Assembly: GCA_018064805.1 (NCBI GenBank)
Contig: JAGHUN010000062.1
Location: 1-55,166 of the forward strand
Direction of reading: 5' to 3'
DNA: 55,166 nt
From: Candidatus Colinaster scatohippi
GTDB taxonomy: Bacteria > Bacillota > Clostridia > Lachnospirales > Lachnospiraceae
Position numbers and translations under genes: made by a program. The notes under the pieces are model-generated. The model ran no database searches. It had not been told where the DNA came from and saw only the letters and a list, made by a program, of their open reading frames with translations. Of this stretch, positions 1-7,518 are shown piece after piece (positions within the stretch are counted from its first letter, which is position 1; every line of letters starts with the position of its first letter).

Positions 1-437
1 TTAAGCTTATTAGCTACATTATAATAATCCATTGCAGCACTTGCTTTACTGATTCTTTCATTATTATTTTTATGTTCTATGCTAAAACGCTTCTCCATAG
101 CGGTCTTATTACGCGCCTCGCAAGCCTCAATTGATGTGCTCCGCTCCATTACAGTAGTAATTTTAGCCTGAAGACCCTTAATCTCTTCTTTATATTCATC
201 TTTATTTTTGTTCAGCTCAACCTTCAGATTATCATACATAGCTGAAAATCCGTCATCCATGCGATTAATTTGATCTATAAGTTCAGCCTTACTATCCATA
301 TTGGCGTCTATCTCTTCAAAAGGAGCATTGTCAGCAATCATTTCTGCCTGCTTACGGCTAAGCTTCTCAATCTCTGTTAATATATCTATCTTTTTATCAA
401 GACTCTCATCTAATATCTGCAAATACTTTTTAAGCAT
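1..437 (-). CDS. FliT/FlgN-like flagellar export chaperone, 3' end outside window
   Basis: The reading frame starts at ATG 435-437 behind a strong GGGAGG site and stays open to the window edge, giving at least 145 residues with no stop. The protein begins MLKKYLQILDESLDKKIDIL and is almost entirely charged, alpha-helical and Glu/Lys-rich, as expected of the small helical secretion chaperones FliT and FlgN that keep late flagellar subunits soluble in the cytoplasm. It lies directly downstream of fliS, which is where a FliT-type gene is usually found. Assignment rests on position and helical character rather than on a catalytic motif. It could equally be a FlgN paralogue, since a better FlgN is encoded at 9290-9808. 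Confidence 0.6.
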   Translation of the reverse strand, partial: MLKKYLQILDESLDKKIDILTEIEKLSRKQAEMIADNAPFEEIDANMDSKAELIDQINRMDDGFSAMYDNLKVELNKNKDEYKEEIKGLQAKITTVMERSTSIEACEARNKTAMEKRFSIEHKNNNERISKASAAMDYYNVANKL

Positions 438-455
438 CAAAACCTCCCTAGTAAG

Positions 456-482
456 AAAAAGGGACGACCTTTTGATCATCCC
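456..482 (-). terminator. Hairpin terminator or attenuator between fliS and the fliT-like gene
   Basis: On the minus strand GGGATGATC and GGTCGTCCC (474-482 and 461-469) form a nine-pair stem, two of them G-U, around an AAAA loop. Five U residues follow. It lies only about 10 nt upstream of the next ribosome site, so it probably lowers expression of the distal gene rather than ending the operon outright. Confidence 0.65.
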
Positions 483-495
483 TTTATAATAACAA

Positions 496-882
496 CTACA
501 TAGCACTCTTATTCTTGTTAGCCTTCATTACTTCTACCCAATTATCTCTCATTGAGCGAAGATGTTCAAGTATTTCTTCAAGAATTTCCTTGTCCTTATG
601 AATATTTGCCTGAAGCAGTCTCTGCAATATATAAATATAAACTCTGTCGAAATCTTCCGCAACCTTATACTGCCTGTCAAGTGTATTACGGAATTCTTCA
701 ATAATTCGTTGCACCCTTATAATATTATTGTGAGCCTTCTGTATATCATTCTGCTCAATTCCAATAATTGCAATATTACAGAACTTAATTGCCCCATCAT
801 AAAGCATAAGTGTGAGTTCTGCCGGAGAGGCAGTTAAAACCTTACTATTATTATATTGTGCATATGGATTTGGAATTGCCAT
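496..882 (-). CDS. fliS: Flagellar export chaperone FliS
   Basis: FliS binds the C-terminus of flagellin in the cytoplasm, blocks premature polymerisation and hands it to the export gate. The 128-residue product has the usual family length and hallmark start (MAIPNPYAQYNNSKVLTASP, then ELTLMLYDGAIKF), followed by four predicted helices. The start follows a GGAGG site. It sits about 60 bp downstream of fliD, the conserved flaG-fliD-fliS order. No flagellin gene is in the window, so its client is encoded elsewhere. Identification is firm. Confidence 0.95.
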   Translation of the reverse strand: MAIPNPYAQYNNSKVLTASPAELTLMLYDGAIKFCNIAIIGIEQNDIQKAHNNIIRVQRIIEEFRNTLDRQYKVAEDFDRVYIYILQRLLQANIHKDKEILEEILEHLRSMRDNWVEVMKANKNKSAM

Positions 883-942
883 ATTATTTCCTCCAATTTG
901 ATTACTTCAATCATATATTCTTTCCAAAACTTAAAAGAGTCA

Positions 943-2526
943 TTACGAACCAATAAGTCCCGAAATTGCACTCTGCTTCTCCTGTAAAGAAGCCATTGCT
1001 GTCTCCATAGCAGTAAACTTTTTATAATAATAGTCTTCCCACTTTGTAACCATTTCTTCCTGCTTAGTAATCTTAGTTGTATAATCTGTATACTGTGTCT
1101 TCATGAGTTTGTCATTATATACTGTAAAGGCCGAACTATACTCAGTTCTTCCCATTAATTCATCCAGCTTTGTATACAATGTCTTAGACAATGAAGAGAA
1201 GAAATCAGCAACCTGTTCCGGATCTTCAGCAATCATAGCAGACAACTTGTCTTCTTTACCTGCTGATGTTGCATCATCAGGATCACCATCAATATGATAT
1301 GCATTCTTTTCGTTCTCAGCAGAAGAAAAATATCCGGCTGTTGCAATGCCAAAATCACTAAGATACATCTGTCTGCCATCACTCATCTTAACGCCCTGCG
1401 ACATAATGCTCTTCATTGCAGATGCGACATTATTTAAAGTAGAATCGCCTCTCAAAAGCGCCGACTTAATCTTATCTTCCCAGTCCTTTATCTCATCATC
1501 AGACATCTCTTCCTTTTCTTCCTTAGAAAGCATACTATACTTTCTGGCAGAAGGAGCAGTATATAATTTATCCATCTCATTGATGAGTTCATTATATTCC
1601 TTTATCATCTTTTTAACAGTATCATACATACCCTTGGTATCCTGAGCTGTTGTAAGTGTTATTGTCTCATCAGTCGTATTTTTAACTGTTATTGATAATC
1701 CATTAATCTCAAAGGAATTTGTTGTTGATGTATATCTCTCACCATTAAGTTCAATCTCAGCATCAGCACCCATAAGTCGAACGCCCATAAATCCATCCGG
1801 ATTATCATCGGTTACAGCTGTTCTTCCAAGTCCCATACTGTTAAGAACTTCATTTGTTGTTGCATCATCGCCATATGAGAAATCCGAATCTACGCCGTTA
1901 CCGGAAGCACTTATATAGAATCTCTGATTTTTCTCATCAAAGTTAGCTGTAACTCCTGCACCACTAAGTTTTGATGTAAATTCAGCAATTGTCATATCTC
2001 CGGAAATCTCAATTTCTTTTGCTTCACCGCCTGAAGTAATTGTAAACATTCTCTTTTCAGAAGCTTCAATTTCATTGCCTTCATCATCAACCGATGTTGT
2101 GGTCCCAAAAGAAATACCAAGTTCTGAAAGCTTTGTTGATGTAGAATACGATGCCTTCGAACTCTTTCCATCCTCACCTGTAGTAGTGAGCTGCGCACCT
2201 GTATGATATCCGGCCTTCGATAAACTGATAACCTTCATCTCCTGAACGCAGTTTGGAGCTTTCGAACCTGTAACTACAGAAACAGCACTTGAACTTGATG
2301 TTGTTGCCTTTTTAAGATAATCCGTCTTAAATCTCGTATTACTAAGAGTTTTACTATAAAAATTATATATCTTAGAGTTTAATGTTTTCCAGGCGTCCTG
2401 TGTCCACTCATGCTTTTTCTGTGCCTTCTCAAGTGTTTTCTTCTTTTCAGATTTAGCAGAAACAAGTGCTTCTACCAAAGCATCTGTATCCATTCCTGAA
2501 TTCATTCCTGATAATCTAATTGCCAT
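943..2526 (-). CDS. fliD: Flagellar hook-associated protein 2, filament cap FliD
   Basis: FliD forms the cap at the filament tip and folds arriving flagellin monomers. The 527-residue protein opens with the canonical capping signature (RLSGMNSGMDTDALVEALV, residues 4-22) in the FliD N domain. A variable, surface-exposed middle with Thr/Ser/Gly-rich sheets follows, and a helical C-terminal FliD domain ends in METAMASLQEKQSAISGLIG. ATG 2524-2526 follows an AGGAGGTAG site. It is translated after flaG and before fliS. Length is within the family range. Confidence 0.95.
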   Translation of the reverse strand: MAIRLSGMNSGMDTDALVEALVSAKSEKKKTLEKAQKKHEWTQDAWKTLNSKIYNFYSKTLSNTRFKTDYLKKATTSSSSAVSVVTGSKAPNCVQEMKVISLSKAGYHTGAQLTTTGEDGKSSKASYSTSTKLSELGISFGTTTSVDDEGNEIEASEKRMFTITSGGEAKEIEISGDMTIAEFTSKLSGAGVTANFDEKNQRFYISASGNGVDSDFSYGDDATTNEVLNSMGLGRTAVTDDNPDGFMGVRLMGADAEIELNGERYTSTTNSFEINGLSITVKNTTDETITLTTAQDTKGMYDTVKKMIKEYNELINEMDKLYTAPSARKYSMLSKEEKEEMSDDEIKDWEDKIKSALLRGDSTLNNVASAMKSIMSQGVKMSDGRQMYLSDFGIATAGYFSSAENEKNAYHIDGDPDDATSAGKEDKLSAMIAEDPEQVADFFSSLSKTLYTKLDELMGRTEYSSAFTVYNDKLMKTQYTDYTTKITKQEEMVTKWEDYYYKKFTAMETAMASLQEKQSAISGLIGS

Positions 2527-2588
2527 ATACTACCTCCTGACATCCATGTCTTTTAACCAAACTACCTTGCATCCCTGCAGTTATAACT

Positions 2589-3011
2589 TTATCGCTTTTC
2601 GTCTACAAGAATTCCTGCCATTTCCCAAACCCTTGCAATCATATCAAGAGTTTTCTCAGGCGGAAGTTCTTTAATAAGTTTCTTTGTATCTTTATCAACT
2701 AGCTTTATTGTTACTCTGTTAGTTCCTTCATGTATTCCAAATACAGCCTCTGTGTTGGCAGCATTCTTATTAATGCTTTCAACAGCCTTCTTTAAAGCTT
2801 CAGAATCAGCAGGTTCCTTCTGTTTATCCTGCTTATTGTCTGTGCTGCTTTCAGTTACATTAGCAACTATTGGTGTTGCATCCTCAAGTGTCGGAACTGT
2901 AGACTGTTCCAAATCAGTCTTAACCGTATTCTCATTTGTTGTTACAGGCTGTACTTTAACAGTAGACTGAACCTGCATTGCTGTCATTGTACTAATTGGT
3001 TCAATTGCCAT
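2589..3011 (-). CDS. flaG: FlaG family flagellar protein
   Basis: FlaG proteins influence filament length and usually precede fliD. The C-terminal half holds the FlaG core (TIKLVDKDTKKLIKELPPEK, then MIARVWEMAGILVDEKR), and the N-terminal 70 residues are a low-complexity Thr/Val/Glu linker. I place the start at ATG 3009-3011 (MAIEPISTM, 140 residues), not the ATG five codons upstream, because GGAGGTAAT ends seven bases before it. That ribosome site overlaps a CsrA-like recognition sequence (separate entry). First gene of the flaG-fliD-fliS unit. Confidence 0.9.
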   Translation of the reverse strand: MAIEPISTMTAMQVQSTVKVQPVTTNENTVKTDLEQSTVPTLEDATPIVANVTESSTDNKQDKQKEPADSEALKKAVESINKNAANTEAVFGIHEGTNRVTIKLVDKDTKKLIKELPPEKTLDMIARVWEMAGILVDEKR

Positions 3012-3016
3012 AATGA

Positions 3017-3084
3017 TTACCTCCATGTATCATTCAAACTGCTATACCAACTCATACACATGAGAAATCCGCGGTGATTCTCAT
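3017..3084 (-). promoter_or_regulatory. Candidate CsrA-binding leader of flaG: GGA-loop hairpin plus SD-overlapping site
   Basis: In the flaG mRNA leader, AUGAGAA and UUCUCAU (3078-3084 and 3060-3066) form a perfect seven-pair stem whose loop contains GGA. About 46 nt downstream, AUACAUGGAGGU matches the CsrA SELEX consensus RUACARGGAUGU at 10 of 12 positions and contains the flaG ribosome site. A hairpin-loop GGA plus a second GGA at the Shine-Dalgarno is the layout known from Bacillus hag. csrA and fliW end about 165-400 bp upstream. Binding itself is inferred. Confidence 0.55.
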
Positions 3085-3096
3085 ATATACGAATAA

Positions 3097-3126
3097 AGGT
3101 TAGCAAAAAACATTTTCTGCTAACCT
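3097..3126 (-). terminator. Terminator downstream of csrA
   Basis: AGGUUAGCA and UGCUAACCU form a perfect nine-pair stem around a 12-nt loop, followed on the minus strand by UUUAUUC. It lies 51 bp past the csrA stop and would end the flgM-to-csrA transcript. Its upstream arm overlaps the predicted start point of the next promoter. Confidence 0.7.
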
Positions 3127-3128
3127 AT

Positions 3129-3155
3129 ATATCGACATTTATCTGTTTTTCCTTA
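3129..3155 (-). promoter_or_regulatory. Sigma-D (FliA-type) promoter for flaG-fliD-fliS
   Basis: Minus-strand TAAG-N15-GTCGATAT matches the Bacillus sigma-D consensus TAAA-N15-GCCGATAT at 10 of 12 positions with exact spacing. The -10 is at 3129-3136 and the -35 at 3152-3155. The predicted start near 3121-3122 gives a leader of about 110 nt to flaG. Confidence 0.55.
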
Positions 3156-3177
3156 ATATTTTTTCTAAAAAAAGTAA

Positions 3178-3399
3178 TTATTTTCTAAAAAGATCCGCAA
3201 GAGCAACAAGATTGTCCGAACTCATTGCCTCTTCATTTTCCCTCTGAATCTGGAGATATACTTCCTTACGATAAATTGGAACATCCTTAGGTGCAGTAAT
3301 ACCAATCTTCACCTGATCACCTTTAATCTCAAGAATTGTAATCTCGATATTATTATTAATTACGAGGGCTTCGTTCTTTTTACGTGATAATGCTAACAT
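3178..3399 (-). CDS. csrA: Carbon storage regulator / translational repressor CsrA
   Basis: CsrA is a homodimeric RNA-binding protein that recognises GGA in hairpin loops and blocks ribosome sites. The 73-residue product has the full fold: [20 protein letters not shown] at the N-terminus, the central [21 protein letters not shown] and the RKEVY segment that supplies the RNA-contacting arginine. It lies four bases after fliW, the classic pair in which FliW binds and inhibits CsrA when flagellin is low. It is cotranscribed with flgL and flgK. The likely nearby target is the flaG leader. Confidence 0.97.
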   Translation of the reverse strand: MLALSRKKNEALVINNNIEITILEIKGDQVKIGITAPKDVPIYRKEVYLQIQRENEEAMSSDNLVALADLFRK

Positions 3400-3403
3400 A
3401 TTC

Positions 3404-3853
3404 CTAGTCCTCCTTCTTCAATTTATCGTAGATCTTGTATCTAATCGGATACTTCTCACTGTCAACAATTAACTGCACAGCCTTACGCTCATCTGCATTA
3501 ATTACAAACGGAGCCTGAAGATTAACGCTCATCTGCTTAATATCTCTAGGTACTGTAAGTGTAACAAGTACAAGAACAGACTCAGGATCAATATTACCAA
3601 TCGGCTTGAGCAATTCATCCTCCACTACCGGATTGTAATCCTCACAGATTGCCAATGGATCCATTACAGGCATCGCAAAATTTGGTTCCTGAATAGACTG
3701 CATCCATCTAACCGGTGTATTACTATCTTCATCCGCATCATGAATAAGCGCAAAATCTGTAAGATCAGGGAATCCAACGATTCCACCCGGGAAATTAATA
3801 ATCTTGCTATCTTCAATATCAACTTCGCCAAATACTCTGGTTGTTATTTTCAT
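3404..3853 (-). CDS. fliW: Flagellar assembly factor FliW, CsrA antagonist
   Basis: FliW binds either flagellin or CsrA, so CsrA is freed when unexported flagellin accumulates. The protein starts [20 protein letters not shown] and continues [17 protein letters not shown], both family hallmarks. I choose ATG 3851-3853 (149 residues) because GGAGGGTACT is ideally spaced before it; an ATG four codons upstream overlaps that site. It starts about 18 bp after flgL and ends four bases before csrA, so the pair is translated together. Confidence 0.95.
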   Translation of the reverse strand: MKITTRVFGEVDIEDSKIINFPGGIVGFPDLTDFALIHDADEDSNTPVRWMQSIQEPNFAMPVMDPLAICEDYNPVVEDELLKPIGNIDPESVLVLVTLTVPRDIKQMSVNLQAPFVINADERKAVQLIVDSEKYPIRYKIYDKLKKED

Positions 3854-3871
3854 AGTACCCTCCATTAATAA

Positions 3872-5518
3872 TTAGATATAGTTCATAAGTGAAGTCTGAA
3901 GTATCTTACCAACGCTCATAAGTGCGGCCTGATATGTGAGTTCTGCACTCTTGAACTGTATGGCAACTTCAGTAATATCTACATTTTCATTTTCAGATTC
4001 AAGTGTCTCAAAGTTAGTCTTCTGACTCATCAATCTGTTCTGAATAAGAGAAAGCTTTCTTTCTCTTGTACCACATGCAGTTGTTGCCTCATTTACAGTA
4101 TTGAGATGCTCCTGCATCTTGGTTATACCGCGTTCAAACATCTTCTGGCTCTTTTCCTTAAGATAGGTAAAGGCTTTATTGGCAGCATCGAGCTGGTTTG
4201 TAATCGCACCCATTTTTGTATCATAATCAGCATCTGAACTGTCAAGGCCATCCTTAATAGATGTAAGTCGGTTTATAGTACTCTCCATCTCTATAACACT
4301 ATTAAGTACATTTATAAGATCATCAACATCTCTTCCGATTGCATGTGTAAATACTTCGTCAGCTGTTGTATTAACTCTTATGCTCTGATTAATACCTACA
4401 TCATACTCTATTGACTGTCTTTCTACAATACCATCAAGGTAAGTTTGATTATAAGCAATCCAGTTAGCAGGATCTGCATCTGTTTCATCAATACATGCAA
4501 AATAGTGCTCCGGCTTCAAATCACCTGTTGTCCAATGGGTCTTCTCGTACTGAATTTGAATCTGAGACTCATCTAAAGTAGGTGAAGTAACATCATCCCT
4601 AAGCGCAACAAACTTCTCAAATACTGCATCTGATATAAGCAGTTCACCTGTTTCAGGTATATATATAGCCGCCTCAGTCTGAGTATCGTTTTCTACATCT
4701 GACGCATTAATCTCTGCCATCTGCTGATACGGACTCGGCTTAGCATTCTTAGAAACAACAGTAGCTGTGAGATAATCACCAAACGTTTCCGTTGCAGGAT
4801 CATATAATTTTATTACCGGTGCAGTCTTATCCGTATTATTGTATGAAAGCCTGATTCTATGTATATCAGCCTCTTTTATAAGCTGCTCTACTGTGTCAGT
4901 ATAATTATTAACATTACCATCATCAGCTGTATAAGTTCCGGTTGCATAATTGGACTCATTCAGACCATTTAAGAAGGATGAATTGACATATTTGATTGAA
5001 TCAATAACATCACTGTTAACCTGCTCTGTTATTGAATATTTCTTATCAATCTTATCATTCAGCTTATCCTTATCGGTAAACATGAGAGTCGACTCTGTTC
5101 TGTAACCCGTAAATACGCTTCTACCGGCATAATCTGCATTACCTGTTGCATATACCTCATCTCTGAAGGCCACAAGTGCATCAAGCATTGTCTGCCTATC
5201 AGTACTTGTAAGTTTTTCAGATGACCCCTTTGTACACTGTGCAATCATATCAGTAATAACACTTGATACTGTTGTAAGAGCATCCTCTGTAACCTTGAGC
5301 CAGCTGTCTGCATCCGGTATATTTTTCTCGTAATACTGTGTAACCTGACTAACATTGGTACGAAGTCTGAGAGCACGAATAGCAACAACAGGATCATCTG
5401 ACGGACGAACTATTTTCTTTTCGGTTGCCATCTGATTATTAAGTTTATCCTGATATACCTTGTTAGTATTAATATTATTAACTGAGTTATTCTGAATAAT
5501 CTTATTAGTTACTCTCAT
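3872..5518 (-). CDS. flgL: Flagellar hook-filament junction protein FlgL (HAP3), enlarged
   Basis: FlgL forms the second hook-filament junction ring, on which the filament grows. The N-terminus (MRVTNKIIQNNSVNNINTNK) and the helical C-terminus (EVAIQFKSAELTYQAALMSV) are the paired coiled-coil ends shared with flagellin. At 548 residues it is far longer than the roughly 300 typical of Bacillus or E. coli FlgL. The extra 200 or more residues fall in the middle (about 180-410), where the outward-facing domain lies. The start follows GAGGAGAGAAATT. It sits between flgK and fliW in the operon. Confidence 0.93.
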   Translation of the reverse strand: MRVTNKIIQNNSVNNINTNKVYQDKLNNQMATEKKIVRPSDDPVVAIRALRLRTNVSQVTQYYEKNIPDADSWLKVTEDALTTVSSVITDMIAQCTKGSSEKLTSTDRQTMLDALVAFRDEVYATGNADYAGRSVFTGYRTESTLMFTDKDKLNDKIDKKYSITEQVNSDVIDSIKYVNSSFLNGLNESNYATGTYTADDGNVNNYTDTVEQLIKEADIHRIRLSYNNTDKTAPVIKLYDPATETFGDYLTATVVSKNAKPSPYQQMAEINASDVENDTQTEAAIYIPETGELLISDAVFEKFVALRDDVTSPTLDESQIQIQYEKTHWTTGDLKPEHYFACIDETDADPANWIAYNQTYLDGIVERQSIEYDVGINQSIRVNTTADEVFTHAIGRDVDDLINVLNSVIEMESTINRLTSIKDGLDSSDADYDTKMGAITNQLDAANKAFTYLKEKSQKMFERGITKMQEHLNTVNEATTACGTRERKLSLIQNRLMSQKTNFETLESENENVDITEVAIQFKSAELTYQAALMSVGKILQTSLMNYI

Positions 5519-5549
5519 AATTTCTCTCCTCTGTCAGGTTAAGCTACTT

Positions 5550-7481
5550 CTATACTCCCGTTTCAAGGATAAGTCTGTCATAAACCTCTGTAAGTGTCTG
5601 AATCATCTTAGATGCAAGCGTATAAGCATTCTGATATTTCAGAAGATTAACTGCTTCATCATCATTATCAACACCGGAAACGGAAATTCTCTGGTTATTT
5701 ATCGATTCACCGATGTTATTGTAATTATTGTAAAAAGTTGCAGCATTCTTGGCATTGAGTGCAACATCTGATAATACACAGGTTAAGAATTCCTGAGTTG
5801 CAGCCCCTCTGTAGCTGGCCACATTCTTATTAGTCGCCATATCAATAAGTCTCTCAACCGTACCATATTCATCTGCTCCTGCAGCACGATCCTTCTTGGT
5901 TGCAAGCTTATTGGCATCATTGGCAACCGCTGTTAAAATTGTAAAATTCTTAGCAGTAAGCTTATAATAACTGTCGTCTCTTACACTTACAGTCTCACTT
6001 AATCTGTTACCATCATCATCCTTAGTATTATAGTCAACAGTAAATTCATACTGCTTAGGCTCTGTTGCATATTCTGCTGTATATAAGAGTGTTCCCGGTT
6101 CACCATCCGAAGTATAACCATCTAGCAGAATCTTATTAAATGCCTCTGCATAAATACGACACCATTCATTTAACTGCTGCTGGTAGTATGGCACTCCCTG
6201 ATAGTTAATGGAATAACCTACCTCTGCTTCTCTGCCGACATAATTAAGTGGTACCGCAAATCCACTTGCTGTCTCATCAATTTCAAAGGTATATGTATAT
6301 TCATCAGTTGCGGCATCATAGTTATATGTCCAATCATCGTAGTAATATTCCCTACTACCAAGTGTAATAATTCCGCCTGTGTCCGATAAAGTACACTTAT
6401 CAAGATCTTTAAGATAATCTTTGGATATTTTAACGGTTATCTCTCTAATATCATGTCCATCCTCAGGATCCTTTTCAGCCTTTGAACTAACCGCAGCAAT
6501 TGAACCCTTAAAGTTTTCGGCGTTATTACCATCTCGCATCTGAATAAGTCCTTCAAGTTCTCCACCAAGACTGGCATTGTACAGATTGAACTCATCTCCA
6601 AGTGCTCCGGTATTTCTGTTTGTCACCCAGAAAACATCATACAGACCATCTATGTCTGACTGATTAACCTTTTCATCCGAGGTTCTTGCAACGCACTGAA
6701 GTGTATTATAATCATTAGTATCAACAAGAGTCTGGCCGCCTGCGATTCTTACAATATACGCCGATGCTCCTGTCTTCCTGTCCGGATCATTTGTATCAAC
6801 GATATCATATTCGGTAATGTCAACACTTACAATTGCCGACAGCTCATCTATAAGAAGTGTTCTCTTATCTCTAAGCTCATTAGCCGAGCCACCTGACAGG
6901 TCAATTACATTAATCTGCTTATTAAGCGTTGCAATTTCACTTGATAAAGAATTTATTGCATCTATTTTAAGCTTTATCTCAGAATTTACATCCTTCTGAA
7001 CCTGCTCCATACTGCTCGCCATAGATCTAAAGTATTCGCAGAGGTTTCCCGCAAATCCCACAAACTGTGATTTTGTAGATGAACTCGAAGGATTCTTCTT
7101 TACCTCCTGAAGTGTATCCATCATCTCATTGAATACAGTGGTAAATCCCTCGATTGTCGAATCATCTCTGAAATAAGTCTCTATCTGAGTCATATAGTAA
7201 TTTTTCATACTATACTGACCGGCTTTTGTATTATTATCCCAGTACTTATTATCATAAAAGTCATCATGAATTCTCTCTATAGCAAGAGTATCAACACCGG
7301 CGCCTACACAACCGTATGTTGTCCACACTCTGAGAGAATCTGCCGCCTCTGAATGTACTGTCTGGCGACTGTATCCTTCAGTCTCCGCATTTGCGATATT
7401 ATTAGCTGTTGCATTAAGTCCTGCATTAGAATTAAGCAATCCGGTATATGCAATATTTAGTCCAAAAAACTGTGAAGGCAT
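5550..7481 (-). CDS. flgK: Flagellar hook-associated protein 1, FlgK (copy proximal to flgL)
   Basis: FlgK forms the first hook-filament junction ring. The 643-residue product has the rod/hook N-terminal motif (LNATANNIANAETEGYSRQT) and the matching C-terminal helix (NLLKYQNAYTLASKMIQTLT). The middle is a variable, surface-exposed domain. It starts behind GAGGAGAGAAG. A second, shorter FlgK-like gene lies immediately upstream at 7519-9270. This copy keeps the more canonical ANNIANAETEGYSRQ signature and is next to flgL, so it is the likelier orthodox FlgK. Confidence 0.93.
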   Translation of the reverse strand: MPSQFFGLNIAYTGLLNSNAGLNATANNIANAETEGYSRQTVHSEAADSLRVWTTYGCVGAGVDTLAIERIHDDFYDNKYWDNNTKAGQYSMKNYYMTQIETYFRDDSTIEGFTTVFNEMMDTLQEVKKNPSSSSTKSQFVGFAGNLCEYFRSMASSMEQVQKDVNSEIKLKIDAINSLSSEIATLNKQINVIDLSGGSANELRDKRTLLIDELSAIVSVDITEYDIVDTNDPDRKTGASAYIVRIAGGQTLVDTNDYNTLQCVARTSDEKVNQSDIDGLYDVFWVTNRNTGALGDEFNLYNASLGGELEGLIQMRDGNNAENFKGSIAAVSSKAEKDPEDGHDIREITVKISKDYLKDLDKCTLSDTGGIITLGSREYYYDDWTYNYDAATDEYTYTFEIDETASGFAVPLNYVGREAEVGYSINYQGVPYYQQQLNEWCRIYAEAFNKILLDGYTSDGEPGTLLYTAEYATEPKQYEFTVDYNTKDDDGNRLSETVSVRDDSYYKLTAKNFTILTAVANDANKLATKKDRAAGADEYGTVERLIDMATNKNVASYRGAATQEFLTCVLSDVALNAKNAATFYNNYNNIGESINNQRISVSGVDNDDEAVNLLKYQNAYTLASKMIQTLTEVYDRLILETGV

Positions 7482-7518
7482 CTTCTCTCCTCTCTGCTGT
7501 ATGTAAGCACATCAGCTA

